DNA of 42,671 bases from Planctomycetota bacterium (GTDB lineage Bacteria > Planctomycetota > UBA1135 > UBA2386), in the NCBI GenBank assembly GCA_025459175.1, contig JALORC010000059.1, forward strand, positions 1-42,671, written 5' to 3'. The position numbers were made by a program, and so were the translations under genes. Position 1 is the stretch's first letter, and every line of letters begins with the position of its first letter. Positions 32,483 to 41,542 of this stretch are shown here, one piece after another. The notes under the pieces are model-generated. The model was not told the origin of the DNA, ran no database searches, and saw only the letters and a program-made list of their open reading frames with translations.

Positions 32483-34074
32483 ACGGCGTCGACGGCCGGC
32501 ACCTGATCGGCGGTCGCGCGGTCGCGGGCAGCGGCGACGGGTTCCAGGCGGTCGATCCGACCACCGGCCAGCCGTTCGGGCCCGTGTTCCACGACGCCAC
32601 GGCCGCCGAGATCGAATCGGCCGGCGCGCTGGCGGCGGCGGCGGCACCGAGCTTCGCGGCCACGTCCCCGGCACAGCGGGCGCGGTTGTTGCGCACGATC
32701 GCCGACGGCCTGTCGGCACTCGGCGATGCGCTGGTCACCATGGTCTCGGCCGAGACCGCGCTGCCGGCGGTGCGGGTGCAGAACGAGCGCGCACGCACCG
32801 TGCTGCAGTTGCAGCAGTTCGCCGCCCTGCTCGACGACGGCTCGTGGGTCGATGCGCGCATCGATCGCGGCGACCCGGCGCGACAGCCGCAGCCGAAGCC
32901 GGACGTGCGGTCGATGCTGGTGCCGCTCGGTCCGGTCGCGGTGTTCGGCGCCAGCAACTTCCCGCTCGCGTACTCGGTGGCGGGCGGCGACACCGCGTCG
33001 GCGCTCGCGGCCGGCTGTCCGGTGCTGGTGAAGGGCCATCCGGCGCACCCCGGCAGCAGCGAGCTGGTCGGTCGTGTGGTGATGGCGGCGGTGGCCGCGC
33101 TCGGGCTGCCGGCGGGCACGTTCGCGTTGCTGCACGGCCGCAGCCACGAGTCCGGGGCGATGCTGGTCCGCCACCCGGCGATCGCCGCGGTCGGCTTCAC
33201 CGGCTCGCACCAGGGCGGGCGCGCGTTGTGCGATCTCGCCGCGGCGCGGCCGCAGCCGATCCCGGTGTTCGCCGAGATGGGCTCGATGAATCCCGTGCTC
33301 GTGCTGCCGCGGGCGCTCGCCGCGCGCGGCGCCGCGATCGGCGAGCAGATCGCCGCGTCGGCGCTGCTGGCGATGGGCCAGTTCTGCACCAGTCCGGGCA
33401 TGGTGGCGTGGATCGAAGGCGCTGGCGATGCGGCGTTGGTGGCGAGCCTCGCCAGCAAGCTCGGTGCCGCCGCGGCCGGGCCGAGTGTGCACCCGAGCAT
33501 CCGCGCCGGCTACGAGCGGGCGCTGCAGCAGGTCGAGGCGCTGCCGGTCGAAGTGGCGGCGCGTGGGGCGCCGGGCACCGCGGCCACCGCGCTGTGCCCG
33601 ACGCTGCTGGCCGCGCGCGCGTCGGTGGTGCTGCAGCAGCCACGGCTGCGCAGCGAGATCTACGGGCCGGCGGTGCTGGCGGTGCGCTGCCGCGATCGCG
33701 GCGAACTGTCGGCGTTGGTCGCGGCGCAAGGCGGGCACCTGACCGCGACCGTGCACGGCGACGGCGACGATTTCGGCGCCTTCGGCGACGTGGTGGCGAT
33801 GCTGCAATCGAAGGTCGGCCGCCTGATCGCCAACGGCGTGCCGACCGGCGTCGAGGTGTGTGCGGCGATGGTGCACGGCGGCCCGTGGCCGGCGGCCAGC
33901 GATGCGCGCTTCTCGGCGGTGGGCACGACGTCGATCCGGCGCTGGGTGCGGCCGATGTGCTGGCAGGACTGGCCGCGCGACGCGCTGCCGCTGGCGCTGC
34001 GCGACGACAACCCGCTGCGCTTGCGGCGCATGGTCGACGGTCGCCACGAGCTGCCGGCGCCGGCGGCGAACTAG
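32479..34074 (+). CDS. Aldehyde dehydrogenase, 2,5-dioxovalerate (ketoglutarate semialdehyde) type
   Basis: 531 aa, ATGA overlap with the DapA-like gene. NAD(P)-dependent. The nucleotide region FGASNFPLAYSVAGGDTASALAAG fits the KGSADH subfamily; catalytic Glu266 (FAEMGSMNP) and Cys303 (GQFCTSPG) are present. In that subfamily the product is 2-oxoglutarate, the common end of the hydroxyproline, L-arabinose and glucarate routes. The upstream enzymes of any of these (epimerase, dehydrogenase) are not in the window. Confidence 0.88.
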   Translation: MNGVDGRHLIGGRAVAGSGDGFQAVDPTTGQPFGPVFHDATAAEIESAGALAAAAAPSFAATSPAQRARLLRTIADGLSALGDALVTMVSAETALPAVRVQNERARTVLQLQQFAALLDDGSWVDARIDRGDPARQPQPKPDVRSMLVPLGPVAVFGASNFPLAYSVAGGDTASALAAGCPVLVKGHPAHPGSSELVGRVVMAAVAALGLPAGTFALLHGRSHESGAMLVRHPAIAAVGFTGSHQGGRALCDLAAARPQPIPVFAEMGSMNPVLVLPRALAARGAAIGEQIAASALLAMGQFCTSPGMVAWIEGAGDAALVASLASKLGAAAAGPSVHPSIRAGYERALQQVEALPVEVAARGAPGTAATALCPTLLAARASVVLQQPRLRSEIYGPAVLAVRCRDRGELSALVAAQGGHLTATVHGDGDDFGAFGDVVAMLQSKVGRLIANGVPTGVEVCAAMVHGGPWPAASDARFSAVGTTSIRRWVRPMCWQDWPRDALPLALRDDNPLRLRRMVDGRHELPAPAAN

Positions 34075-34126
34075 CGCCGCGCCGGCCCGCGACCGGTTCG
34101 CGTCCTGCGCGCGACCGGCGGCCGGG

Positions 34127-35770
34127 TCAGCGCACGAAGAACTCGTAGCCGCGGCTGCTGGAGATGCTGCCCGGGGCCAGCGGATCGAGCGCCAGCAGCT
34201 GGAAGTAGAACGGCACCGTCGCCAACAGCGGGTCGTTCGGCAGCGGGAGCCGCAATGTCGTGTGACCCGGCGCGCCGGCACTGCCGCCGAGTGCGAACGG
34301 CAGCCAGTCGTGCACCTGCAGGTGCCACGGCAGGCTGCCGAGCTGCAGCTGCGGTTCGATCGACTGGAAGCCGTAGGTCAGCACCGCGAGTCCGCCGGGC
34401 GGGCCGCCGACCAGCCCGAGCTTGAAGTCGGCGTTGCCGGGGAAGCTCGGCACCGCGTCGATCAGGAACGGCTCGCTGCTCCCGGCGAGCCCCGGGCCGA
34501 ACTGGCGCGGCGGTGCCTGCACCATGCTGCGCAGGTCCGGGTGATCGAACGGCGGCAGCCGCAGCGCCGCGCGTTGGTCGGTCAGCGCCGTGCGCACGAA
34601 GTCCTGGATCAGCGCGACGTCCGCCAGCGTGACGCCGACCTGGTTCAGCGGGATCAGGAACGGATCGAGGTTCGAGGTGTCGACGCCACCGCCCTGGAAG
34701 TAGACGTTCAGCGTCGACGCCGGGTCGCTCCACTGCGCCGGGTCGGCGAGCCCTGGACTCTGGCCGTTGTGGAACAGCCGCGGCCGCAGTCCCGCGTTGC
34801 GCAGCGACGGGGTCTTGAACGCACCCTGCTCCTCGGGCACCGTCGAGAAGTTGCCGTAGCCGAGGTCCTCGGCCTGCCAGCGCAAGCCGAGATTGTGCGG
34901 GATGTCGTCCGAGAACAGCGGATCCCAGTGGCACGCGCTGCAGCGGCCCTGGTTCTGGAACAGCAGCCAGCCGGCCTTCTGCGCGGCGTTCATCGCCGCG
35001 GAGTTGCCGGCGATGAACCGGTCCCACGGCGTGTCGTCGGGGTTCAGCGTGCGCTGGTAGCTCGCCAGCGCCATCGCGATGCGCGCGGCGGTGATCGCCG
35101 GGTCGCCGAACGCGGCGGTGAACAGCGCCGGATAACTCGGGTGCTGCTGGCGCGCGGCGAGCAGGTCGGCGCCGAGGTTGCTGGCCAGCGCCAGCGGCGT
35201 GACCTGCTGCAGCTTCTGGCGCACGTCCTGCCAGGTGCGGCCCTCGTGGCCCATCTCGACCGGATTCAGGATCGGGCCCAGCGCCTGCGTCTCGAGCGCA
35301 CCTTCGAACGGGATCAGCATCGCGCCGGTCTCGGGATCGATGAACTGCCCGCGGGCCCGGCCGTCCCAGAACAGTTCGCCGTGATGCGCGGCGCCGAGCG
35401 TCGACGACGACATGCGGGCGGTGGCCTGGCGGCGCAGACCGAAGCCGGCGACCGGCACGAAGTCACCGCTGTTGGCCTGCCGATGGATGCCGTCGGAACC
35501 GCGGATGTCGTCGGCGGTGCCGAACACCAGATCGGGGCCGGGGTGCAGGCCCTGACCGAGGCGGCCGTCGGAACCGCCGAACTCGGGCAGGTGGCAGGTG
35601 CCGCAGGCGACCGAGTCGTCGCTGGACAGCTGCTCGTCCCAGAACAGGAACTTGCCGAGCAGGACCTTGGCCGGCGTCAGCGGGTTCTGCACCGGCACCG
35701 GTGCGGGCGGCAGTTGGGCTACCGCGGCGTTGCTCAGCAGGGCCAACACGAACAGGCGGTGGCGACGCAT
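34127..35770 (-). CDS. Diheme cytochrome c peroxidase / MauG-family protein
   Basis: 547 aa. Signal peptide MRRHRLFVLALLSNAAVAQ, exported. Two c-type heme sites, CGTCH (56-60) and CSACH (277-281), at the usual spacing for di-heme peroxidases. The FWDGRARGQF, NPVEMGH and FKTPSLRNAG segments are typical of the MauG/CcpA family, which reduces peroxide or oxidises protein side chains. About 120 extra C-terminal residues end with LPLP..PLLA..PFYFQLLALD..., resembling the tail of the RCC1-repeat protein. The ATG at 35770 follows a 46-nt leader after a TACACT box. Confidence 0.9.
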   Translation of the reverse strand: MRRHRLFVLALLSNAAVAQLPPAPVPVQNPLTPAKVLLGKFLFWDEQLSSDDSVACGTCHLPEFGGSDGRLGQGLHPGPDLVFGTADDIRGSDGIHRQANSGDFVPVAGFGLRRQATARMSSSTLGAAHHGELFWDGRARGQFIDPETGAMLIPFEGALETQALGPILNPVEMGHEGRTWQDVRQKLQQVTPLALASNLGADLLAARQQHPSYPALFTAAFGDPAITAARIAMALASYQRTLNPDDTPWDRFIAGNSAAMNAAQKAGWLLFQNQGRCSACHWDPLFSDDIPHNLGLRWQAEDLGYGNFSTVPEEQGAFKTPSLRNAGLRPRLFHNGQSPGLADPAQWSDPASTLNVYFQGGGVDTSNLDPFLIPLNQVGVTLADVALIQDFVRTALTDQRAALRLPPFDHPDLRSMVQAPPRQFGPGLAGSSEPFLIDAVPSFPGNADFKLGLVGGPPGGLAVLTYGFQSIEPQLQLGSLPWHLQVHDWLPFALGGSAGAPGHTTLRLPLPNDPLLATVPFYFQLLALDPLAPGSISSSRGYEFFVR

Positions 35771-35891
35771 GTAGGGAATCCGAGGGGTGCGCGCGGGGGC
35801 AGGGCTCGGTGGAAGAGTGTAGCTGCGGCCGGGCTCGCTGCCAGCCAGGCGCCGCGATCGGGCGCCCGGGCCGGTGCCGCGCCCGCGTCGT

Positions 35892-36989
35892 TCAACCGCC
35901 GAACATCTGCGTCCACAGGTTGCCCTGGCGGCCGAGTCCGGTGCGATGGTGCGAACCGAGCATGTTGCGGTGGTGGCCGGGGCTGTACCACCAGCCGCGC
36001 ACGGCGTCGGGACCGCTGCCATGGCCAGCGGCGATGTTCTCGGCGCCGCCGCTGGTGCCGTGCAGCGCCGCGCGGTCGCCCGGGCTGCGCTTGCCCGGCA
36101 CCGGCGACTCATGGGCGAAGAAGCCGAGCGTCTCCATGTCGCGGCTGTGGTCGCGCGCCGCCGCGCCGAGTTTCGGATCGATGCGCAGCAGCGGCAGTCC
36201 GATCAGGAAGCGCAGTTCGTTGAGCGCCGCGGTGCCGGCGAACTCCTCGGCGTCGTGCTCGCGCCGCAGCAGTTCGTTGTCGGCGAGCACGCGTTGGTCC
36301 TGGCCGCCGGCTAGCCCGGCGAGGATCCACGCCGCGACTTCGCGGTCGAGGTCGTCGACGCCGGGCGGCATCGCCGGCGGCGCCACGCGGGCGAAGTGGC
36401 GCTGGGCCTCGCCATTGAGTTCGAGGTCGGCGGTGGCCAACACATACAGCTCGAACCATTCGCGCAGTTCGCGGCGGCGGTCCCGCAGCGCCGAGAGCCG
36501 CGGTTCGAGGTCGGGCGCCCGCTCGAGCAGTTGCGGCAGCGTCGGCAGCAGCAGCGTGCGCAGCTCCTGCAGGCGCGGATCGAGTTCGCCGGCGATGCGT
36601 TCCTTGCTCAGCGCCGGATCGCGCGACACGGCGAGCATCTCGTCGCGCAGTTGGTCGACGCGGCGGGCGCCCTTGCTGCCCAGCAATCGCTTCTGCGCGG
36701 CGGTGGCGCCCTTGCCGACCGCGGCGGCGAACGTGTTCGCCTCGCGGTCGTGGCGCCGGCGTTGATCGAGCACGATGGTGCGCACGGTGTCCGCGCCGGA
36801 CAGTCGGACGGCGAGGGGCTGCTGCACCAGCGCTTCCACCAGCGGGCGCGCGGCCGCGGCGGTGAGCCCGGTGCTGCGCAGCGCCACCAACGGCGACACC
36901 GGCTCCGGCTGGGCCGGCAGCTCGGCGAGCAGCAGGCACGGCAGCAGCAGCGAGCGGGTCCAGACGCGCGGCGCCACGCGGCGACTCAT
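35892..36989 (-). CDS. Exported CAP (SCP/PR-1) domain protein
   Basis: 365 aa. Signal peptide (MSRRVAPRVWTRSLLLPCLLLAELPAQ). Residues 30-240 are helical and charged, with no recognised family. Residues 250-365 form a CAP domain: LNELRFLIGLPLLRIDPKLGAAARDHSRDM, FFAHESPVPG, GAENIA and the histidine-rich GHHRNML, with the family's two His and Glu residues evident. Bacterial CAP proteins are extracellular and of mostly unknown function. It begins by ATGA overlap with the helical-repeat gene upstream (36986-36989). Confidence 0.85.
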   Translation of the reverse strand: MSRRVAPRVWTRSLLLPCLLLAELPAQPEPVSPLVALRSTGLTAAAARPLVEALVQQPLAVRLSGADTVRTIVLDQRRRHDREANTFAAAVGKGATAAQKRLLGSKGARRVDQLRDEMLAVSRDPALSKERIAGELDPRLQELRTLLLPTLPQLLERAPDLEPRLSALRDRRRELREWFELYVLATADLELNGEAQRHFARVAPPAMPPGVDDLDREVAAWILAGLAGGQDQRVLADNELLRREHDAEEFAGTAALNELRFLIGLPLLRIDPKLGAAARDHSRDMETLGFFAHESPVPGKRSPGDRAALHGTSGGAENIAAGHGSGPDAVRGWWYSPGHHRNMLGSHHRTGLGRQGNLWTQMFGG

Positions 36990-37807
36990 TTCTTCTGCCC
37001 GGGTGGCACCCACGACGGATTCTTGTTGAGCCAGCGCTGCCAGTCCGCGAACGCCGACTGGGAACTGCCGGTGAGCTTCTGCAGCGTCGCGTTCCACTTG
37101 CCCTCGACGGCGCGCAGCGTGCGGCGCGCGTTCTGCGGTTGGGCCGGGATCGGCTGGCTCGGATCGGTGGGATCGGGGGTGGTCGCCTGCTGATGCAGGC
37201 CGCCCCATTCGCGGATGATCGCCTTGACGACCTCGCGGCGCAGCTTCAGCTCCAGTTCGGTGTAGTTGCCGAGCGCCTCGGCGGCCGCCGCGCGCAGTTC
37301 GTCCTGGTGGGCGCGGGTGGTCGTCTCCAGCAGCCAGTCGACCTGGGCCGGATCCTTGGTCTTGCCCAGCGCCAGGATCAGGTGGGCCCGCAGCTCGAGG
37401 GCGTCCTTGAAGCGGGCGTCGCCGATCACCTTGGCCAGCTCCTTGCCGGCGTCGACGCCGAAGCGCGCCATGGTGTCGGCGGTCTCGCGGTAGAGCACGT
37501 CCTTGTCCTTCGGCCGCAGCTTGCCGGTCCGGAACACGTCGCCGAGCGCCTTCAGCAGCCGCTCCTTGTCCTTGGGATTGCGGGTGTCGAGATCCTTGGT
37601 CAGCTTCTGGATCAGACCGATCGCCTGGAAGTCGGCGATCATCTTCGGCTCGGCGACCAGCGACTTCAGTTCCTTGAGCTGGTCGGGCAGCGCCGGGTCG
37701 ACCGGCGGCACCGGCGCCGGGGCCGGGGCCTGGGCCCAGGCCGGCGCGGCCAGGGCGCAGTGCAGCAGCAGCAGCGCGGCGAGGTGCCGCGGCGGAGTCT
37801 TGAGCAT
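36986..37807 (-). CDS. Exported helical-repeat hypothetical protein
   Basis: 273 aa from ATG 37807. Signal peptide with AWA-Q cleavage (MLKTPPRHLAALLLLHCALAAPAWA), a short Pro/Ala linker, then HEAT-like paired helices (LRAHLILALGKTKDPAQVDWLLETTTRAHQDELRAAAAEALGNY) and a C-terminal coiled region with a WQRWLNKNPSW motif near the end. Probably a periplasmic scaffold for the CAP-domain protein encoded after it. The frame is open further upstream to 37939, but a TATGCT box 6 nt before this ATG argues for the shorter protein. Confidence 0.78.
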   Translation of the reverse strand: MLKTPPRHLAALLLLHCALAAPAWAQAPAPAPVPPVDPALPDQLKELKSLVAEPKMIADFQAIGLIQKLTKDLDTRNPKDKERLLKALGDVFRTGKLRPKDKDVLYRETADTMARFGVDAGKELAKVIGDARFKDALELRAHLILALGKTKDPAQVDWLLETTTRAHQDELRAAAAEALGNYTELELKLRREVVKAIIREWGGLHQQATTPDPTDPSQPIPAQPQNARRTLRAVEGKWNATLQKLTGSSQSAFADWQRWLNKNPSWVPPGQKK

Positions 37808-37813
37808 CGCCGC

Positions 37814-37819
37814 AGCATA
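37814..37819 (-). promoter_or_regulatory. -10-like box TATGCT
   Basis: Minus-strand TATGCT ends 6 nt before the ATG at 37807, so the mRNA would be leaderless. Confidence 0.45.
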
Positions 37820-37897
37820 CCGGGTGCTGCACTCCGGCGGCAGCACCGTGCCGGTCCGGGAAGCCGCCGAGAATCCTCGGCATGGGCCGATGGGGCA

Positions 37898-37927
37898 TTG
37901 GACAGTCCGTTGCCGATCCGCTACCAC
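37898..37927 (+). promoter_or_regulatory. Possible promoter of the nucleotide-sugar operon
   Basis: TTGGAC (37898-37903), 18-nt spacer, TACCAC (37922-37927), ending 20 nt before GTG 37948. The -10 is a poor match at its last base. Confidence 0.4.
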
Positions 37928-37947
37928 ACGGCGCCGCACGCCTCCCC

Positions 37948-38913
37948 GTGACGCTCGTACTCATCACCGGCGGAGCCGGTTTCATCGGCTCGCACCTCGT
38001 CGAACGCCTGCTCCGGGCAGGTCGTCGCGTGCGCGTGCTGGACAACCTCGACCCGTTCTACGCCGTAGCCCAGAAGCGGCGCAACCTGGCCGAGCTCGCG
38101 GCTCTCGGTGGCGATCGCTTCGAGTTCCTCGAGGGCGAACTGCGCGATCCGGCGACCTGCCAGCGCGCCGTGGCCGGCGCCGGGGTGGTCGTGCACCTCG
38201 CCGCGCTGGCGGGCGTGCGGCCGTCGATCGCCGATCCGGTGCGCTACTTCGACGTCAACGTCAGCGGCACCCAGGTGCTGCTGCAGGCGATCACCGACCC
38301 GGCGGTGCCGGTGGTGTTCGGCAGCAGTTCGTCGGTCTACGGCGGCAACACCAAGGTGCCGTTCGCGGAGCACGATCCGGTGCTGCAGCCGCTGTCGCCG
38401 TACGCCGCCAGCAAGCGAGCCGGCGAACTGCTGTGCTTCACCTGGCACCACCTGCGCGGCAATCCGGTCACCTGCCTGCGCTTCTTCACCGTCTACGGGC
38501 CGCGGCAGCGGCCGGAGATGGCGATCCACCAGTTCGCGCGGCACATCACCGACGGCACCGAGCTGCCGTTCTTCGGCGACGGCAGTTCGCGGCGCGACTA
38601 CACCTTCGTCGAGGACATCACCGCCGGCATCGAGGCGGCGGTCGAACGACCGCGCGGCTACGCGATCTACAACCTCGGCGGTTCGGCGACCACGTCGCTG
38701 GCCGAGCTGGTGGCGCACCTCGAGCGCGCGCTGGGGCGGCCCGCGCGCCGCAAGCAACTGCCCGATCAGCCCGGCGACGTGCCGATCACGTTCGCGGACC
38801 TGCAGTTGGCGGAGCGAGAACTCGGCTATCGCTGCCGCACGTCGATCGTCGATGGGATCGGGCGATTCTGTGTCTGGTATCTGCGCGAGAAGCGGGCCGG
38901 GAAGGTGTCATGA
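37948..38913 (+). CDS. NAD-dependent sugar-nucleotide epimerase/dehydratase
   Basis: 321 aa, extended SDR family. The NAD-binding TGGAGFIGSH starts at residue 7 from GTG 37948, which sets the start (an ATG at 37882 would add 22 unconserved residues). SSSSVYG and the catalytic YAASK pair are present, and the GPRQRPEMA region resembles UDP-glucuronate/UDP-galacturonate 4-epimerases. Cytosolic; makes precursors for envelope glycans. First gene of a six-frame-tight operon with overlap to the next. Confidence 0.88.
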   Translation: MTLVLITGGAGFIGSHLVERLLRAGRRVRVLDNLDPFYAVAQKRRNLAELAALGGDRFEFLEGELRDPATCQRAVAGAGVVVHLAALAGVRPSIADPVRYFDVNVSGTQVLLQAITDPAVPVVFGSSSSVYGGNTKVPFAEHDPVLQPLSPYAASKRAGELLCFTWHHLRGNPVTCLRFFTVYGPRQRPEMAIHQFARHITDGTELPFFGDGSSRRDYTFVEDITAGIEAAVERPRGYAIYNLGGSATTSLAELVAHLERALGRPARRKQLPDQPGDVPITFADLQLAERELGYRCRTSIVDGIGRFCVWYLREKRAGKVS

Positions 38914-39866
38914 AGGAACGGGTTCTGGTCACCGGCGGCGCCGGGTTCATCGGCTCGCACGTGTGTGAGCAGTTGCGGCGGCAGGGCCGGGCGGTGGTGG
39001 TGCTCGACGACCTGAGCACCGGCCACCGCAGCAACCTGGACGGGCTCGAGGTCGAGTTCGTGCAGGGCTCGATCACCGATGCCGCGGTCGTGCAGCGGGC
39101 GATGCAGGGCGTGCGCAAGGTCGTGCACCTGGCGGCGCTGCCGTCGGTGGCGCGTTCGCTGGAGCGGCCGCTCGACACGCACCACGCCTGCGCCACCGGC
39201 ACCGCGACCGTGCTGCACAGTGCGGCCGCCAACAAGGCGCGCGTCGTCTACGCCGGCAGCAGCTCTGCCTACGGCAACCAGGACGTGCTGCACAAGCACG
39301 AAGGACTGCGCGAGGACCCGCTGTCGCCGTACGCGGCCGCCAAGTTGGCGGGCGAGCTGTACTGTCGTTCGTTCGCCCGCGTCTACGGCCTCGGCGTCGT
39401 CGTCACCCGGTTCTTCAACGTGTTCGGCCCGCGGCAGCCCGCCGACAGCCCGTATTCGGGCGTGGTCGCCGCGTTCTGCCGCTCGCTGCTGGCCGGCAAA
39501 CCGGTGCGCATCGACGGCGACGGTCAGCAGGCCCGCGACTTCACCTACGTCGAGGACGTGGTGCAGGGCGTGCTGCGCTGCCTCGATTCGGACCACGGCG
39601 GGTGCGAGACCGTCAACCTCGCCTACGGCCAGTCGACCACCGTACGAGATCTGTACGATCGGCTGGCGGCGATGGCGGCGCGCGTTCCCGGCGCGGGACC
39701 GCAGCCGGCCCCGATCCTGGCCCCGCCGCGCGCCGGCGACGTGCGCCACTCGCTGGCGGCCACCGAGCGGGCGAAAGACCGCTTCGGCTTCGTTCCCACG
39801 GTCGGTTTCGCCGAAGGTCTGCAGAGAACGTTCGACTGGTACCGGCAACAGGCCGGGAAGAGCTAA
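38910..39866 (+). CDS. NAD-dependent epimerase (UDP-glucose 4-epimerase family)
   Basis: 318 aa, ATGA overlap with the previous gene. Extended SDR: TGGAGFIGSH near the N-terminus, SSSAYG, catalytic YAAAK, and RFFNVFGPRQ typical of WbpP/GalE-type UDP-sugar 4-epimerases (possibly N-acetylated). Only about 30% of residues seem to agree with its upstream neighbour by eye, so the pair are distinct enzymes, not a recent copy. The next gene begins 6 nt later. Confidence 0.88.
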   Translation: MKERVLVTGGAGFIGSHVCEQLRRQGRAVVVLDDLSTGHRSNLDGLEVEFVQGSITDAAVVQRAMQGVRKVVHLAALPSVARSLERPLDTHHACATGTATVLHSAAANKARVVYAGSSSAYGNQDVLHKHEGLREDPLSPYAAAKLAGELYCRSFARVYGLGVVVTRFFNVFGPRQPADSPYSGVVAAFCRSLLAGKPVRIDGDGQQARDFTYVEDVVQGVLRCLDSDHGGCETVNLAYGQSTTVRDLYDRLAAMAARVPGAGPQPAPILAPPRAGDVRHSLAATERAKDRFGFVPTVGFAEGLQRTFDWYRQQAGKS

Positions 39867-39872
39867 TTCGCC

Positions 39873-40607
39873 ATGAAAGGTGTCGTCCTCGCCGGTGGCC
39901 TCGGTAGCCGCCTCTATCCGCTCACGAAGATCACCAACAAGCACCTGTTGCCGGTCTTCAACAAGCCGATGATCTACTACCCGATCCAGTGTCTGGTGAA
40001 CGCTGGCATCACCGAGATCCTGATCGTCACGGGTGGCAACTCGGCCGGGCACTTCCTGCAGCTGCTGCGCAACGGCGCCGACTTCGGCCTGTCGCGCATC
40101 CACTACGCCTACCAGGAGGGCGAGGGCGGCATCGCCGACGCGCTGAAGCTCGCCGAGTCGTTCGCCGAGGGCGAGGAGATCTGCGTCGTGCTCGGTGACA
40201 ACATCATCGAGGGCAACATCAAGAAGGCCGTCGACGACTTCAAGCGGCAGGGCGGCGGCGCCAAGATCCTGCTCAAGGAAGTGCACGACCCGGAGCGCTT
40301 CGGCGTCGCCACGATCAAGGACGGCAAGGTCACCAAGATCGTCGAGAAGCCGAAGGCCCCGGAGACCAACCTGGCGGTGATCGGCATCTACATGTTCGAC
40401 CCGTCGGTGTTCGACATCTGCCGCACGCTGAAGCCGTCGACGCGCGGCGAGCTCGAGATCACCGACGTCAACAACGAGTACGTGCGCCGCGGCAACCTCA
40501 CCTACGAGGTGCTGAAGGGCTGGTGGACCGACGCCGGCACGTTCGAGTCGCTGTATCGCTCGGCGACGCTGATCCGCGAGAACGGCGCCAATCGGATGGA
40601 CCTCTGA
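39873..40607 (+). CDS. rmlA: Glucose-1-phosphate thymidylyltransferase (short form)
   Basis: 244 aa, against about 290 for classical RmlA, so it lacks the C-terminal allosteric extension. Makes dTDP-glucose from dTTP and glucose 1-phosphate. The nucleotide loop LAGGLGSRLYPLT is at 6-18, HLLPVFNKPMIYYPI follows, then GDNIIEG, with Asp serving the metal, and EKPKAP. Together with rmlD and rmlB this supports dTDP-sugar synthesis, although short forms can also use other NTPs. Confidence 0.88.
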   Translation: MKGVVLAGGLGSRLYPLTKITNKHLLPVFNKPMIYYPIQCLVNAGITEILIVTGGNSAGHFLQLLRNGADFGLSRIHYAYQEGEGGIADALKLAESFAEGEEICVVLGDNIIEGNIKKAVDDFKRQGGGAKILLKEVHDPERFGVATIKDGKVTKIVEKPKAPETNLAVIGIYMFDPSVFDICRTLKPSTRGELEITDVNNEYVRRGNLTYEVLKGWWTDAGTFESLYRSATLIRENGANRMDL

Positions 40608-40619
40608 TCCGGGCCGGCG

Positions 40620-41519
40620 ATGGGGCGAACTGACATCCTGGTCACCGGCGCCGGCGGGCAGCTCGGCCGTGCGGTGCTGCACTGCTGTGCCGAGCTCGGG
40701 CTGCAGGCGCACGGCGTCGGTACCCTGTCGATGCCGCTCGACGACCGCGCCGCGGTGCTGCGCGCGATCCGCGAGCTCGCGCCGCGCGCGATCGTGCACG
40801 GTGGCGCCGTCACCAACGTCGACGGCTGCGAGAGCGAGTCGCTGGCGGCCTATCGCATCAACGGGCTCGGCACCGCGTGGGTCGCCGAGGCCGCGGCGGC
40901 CGTGGGCGCGGCGCTGGCCTATGTCAGCACCGACTTCGTGTTCGACGGCACCGCCCAAGGCGTGCCGTACGCGACCGAGCACCCGGTGCGGCCGCTGTCG
41001 GTCTACGGCGCCAGCAAGCGCCTGGGCGAGGAAGCCGTGCTCGCGCACGGCCGCGGTGACTTCTACGTGGTGCGCACCAGCTGGGTGTTCGGCCCCGGCG
41101 GCAAGAACTTCCCGAAGGCGATCCTCGACCGCGCGCGCAGCGGACAACCGCTGAAGGTCGTCACCGACCAGGTCGGGCGACCGACCATGACGCACGACCT
41201 CGCCGCCGCGCTGCTCGACCTGCTGCAGCTGCGGCCGGCGGGCGGTGGCATCTACCACGCCGCCAACGAGGGCCATGCGTCGTGGCACCAGTTCGCGGTG
41301 GGGGTGTTGCAGGCGGCCGGTCTCGGCCACATCGAGGTCGGCAGCCAGCTCGCCGCCGACCTGAAGCGCCCGGCGCCGCGGCCGCAGTGGTCGGTGCTCG
41401 ACACCGATCGCCTCACGCGCGTGCGCGGCAAGCCGCTGCCGAGCTGGCAGGATGCCGTGCGGCGCTATCTCGAACTCGACGCGGTGGCGCAGCCCGGCCG
41501 CGGCGGCAAGCAGTACTGA
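40620..41519 (+). CDS. rmlD: dTDP-4-dehydrorhamnose reductase
   Basis: 299 aa. Reduces dTDP-4-keto-L-rhamnose to dTDP-L-rhamnose with NAD(P)H. The N-terminal VTGAGGQLGRAV, VSTDFVFDG, catalytic YGASKRLGE and RTSWVFGPGGKNF are characteristic of RmlD. It begins 12 nt after rmlA. The 3,5-epimerase RmlC normally needed before it is not found in the window. Confidence 0.93.
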   Translation: MGRTDILVTGAGGQLGRAVLHCCAELGLQAHGVGTLSMPLDDRAAVLRAIRELAPRAIVHGGAVTNVDGCESESLAAYRINGLGTAWVAEAAAAVGAALAYVSTDFVFDGTAQGVPYATEHPVRPLSVYGASKRLGEEAVLAHGRGDFYVVRTSWVFGPGGKNFPKAILDRARSGQPLKVVTDQVGRPTMTHDLAAALLDLLQLRPAGGGIYHAANEGHASWHQFAVGVLQAAGLGHIEVGSQLAADLKRPAPRPQWSVLDTDRLTRVRGKPLPSWQDAVRRYLELDAVAQPGRGGKQY

Positions 41520-41542
41520 ATCCCAATCGGAGTCCTTCGCTC

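Noticed and set aside
37503..38909. Long N-terminal extension of the second epimerase
   Set aside because: The Rossmann motif begins a few residues after ATG 38910; upstream frame is a shadow of the neighbouring gene.
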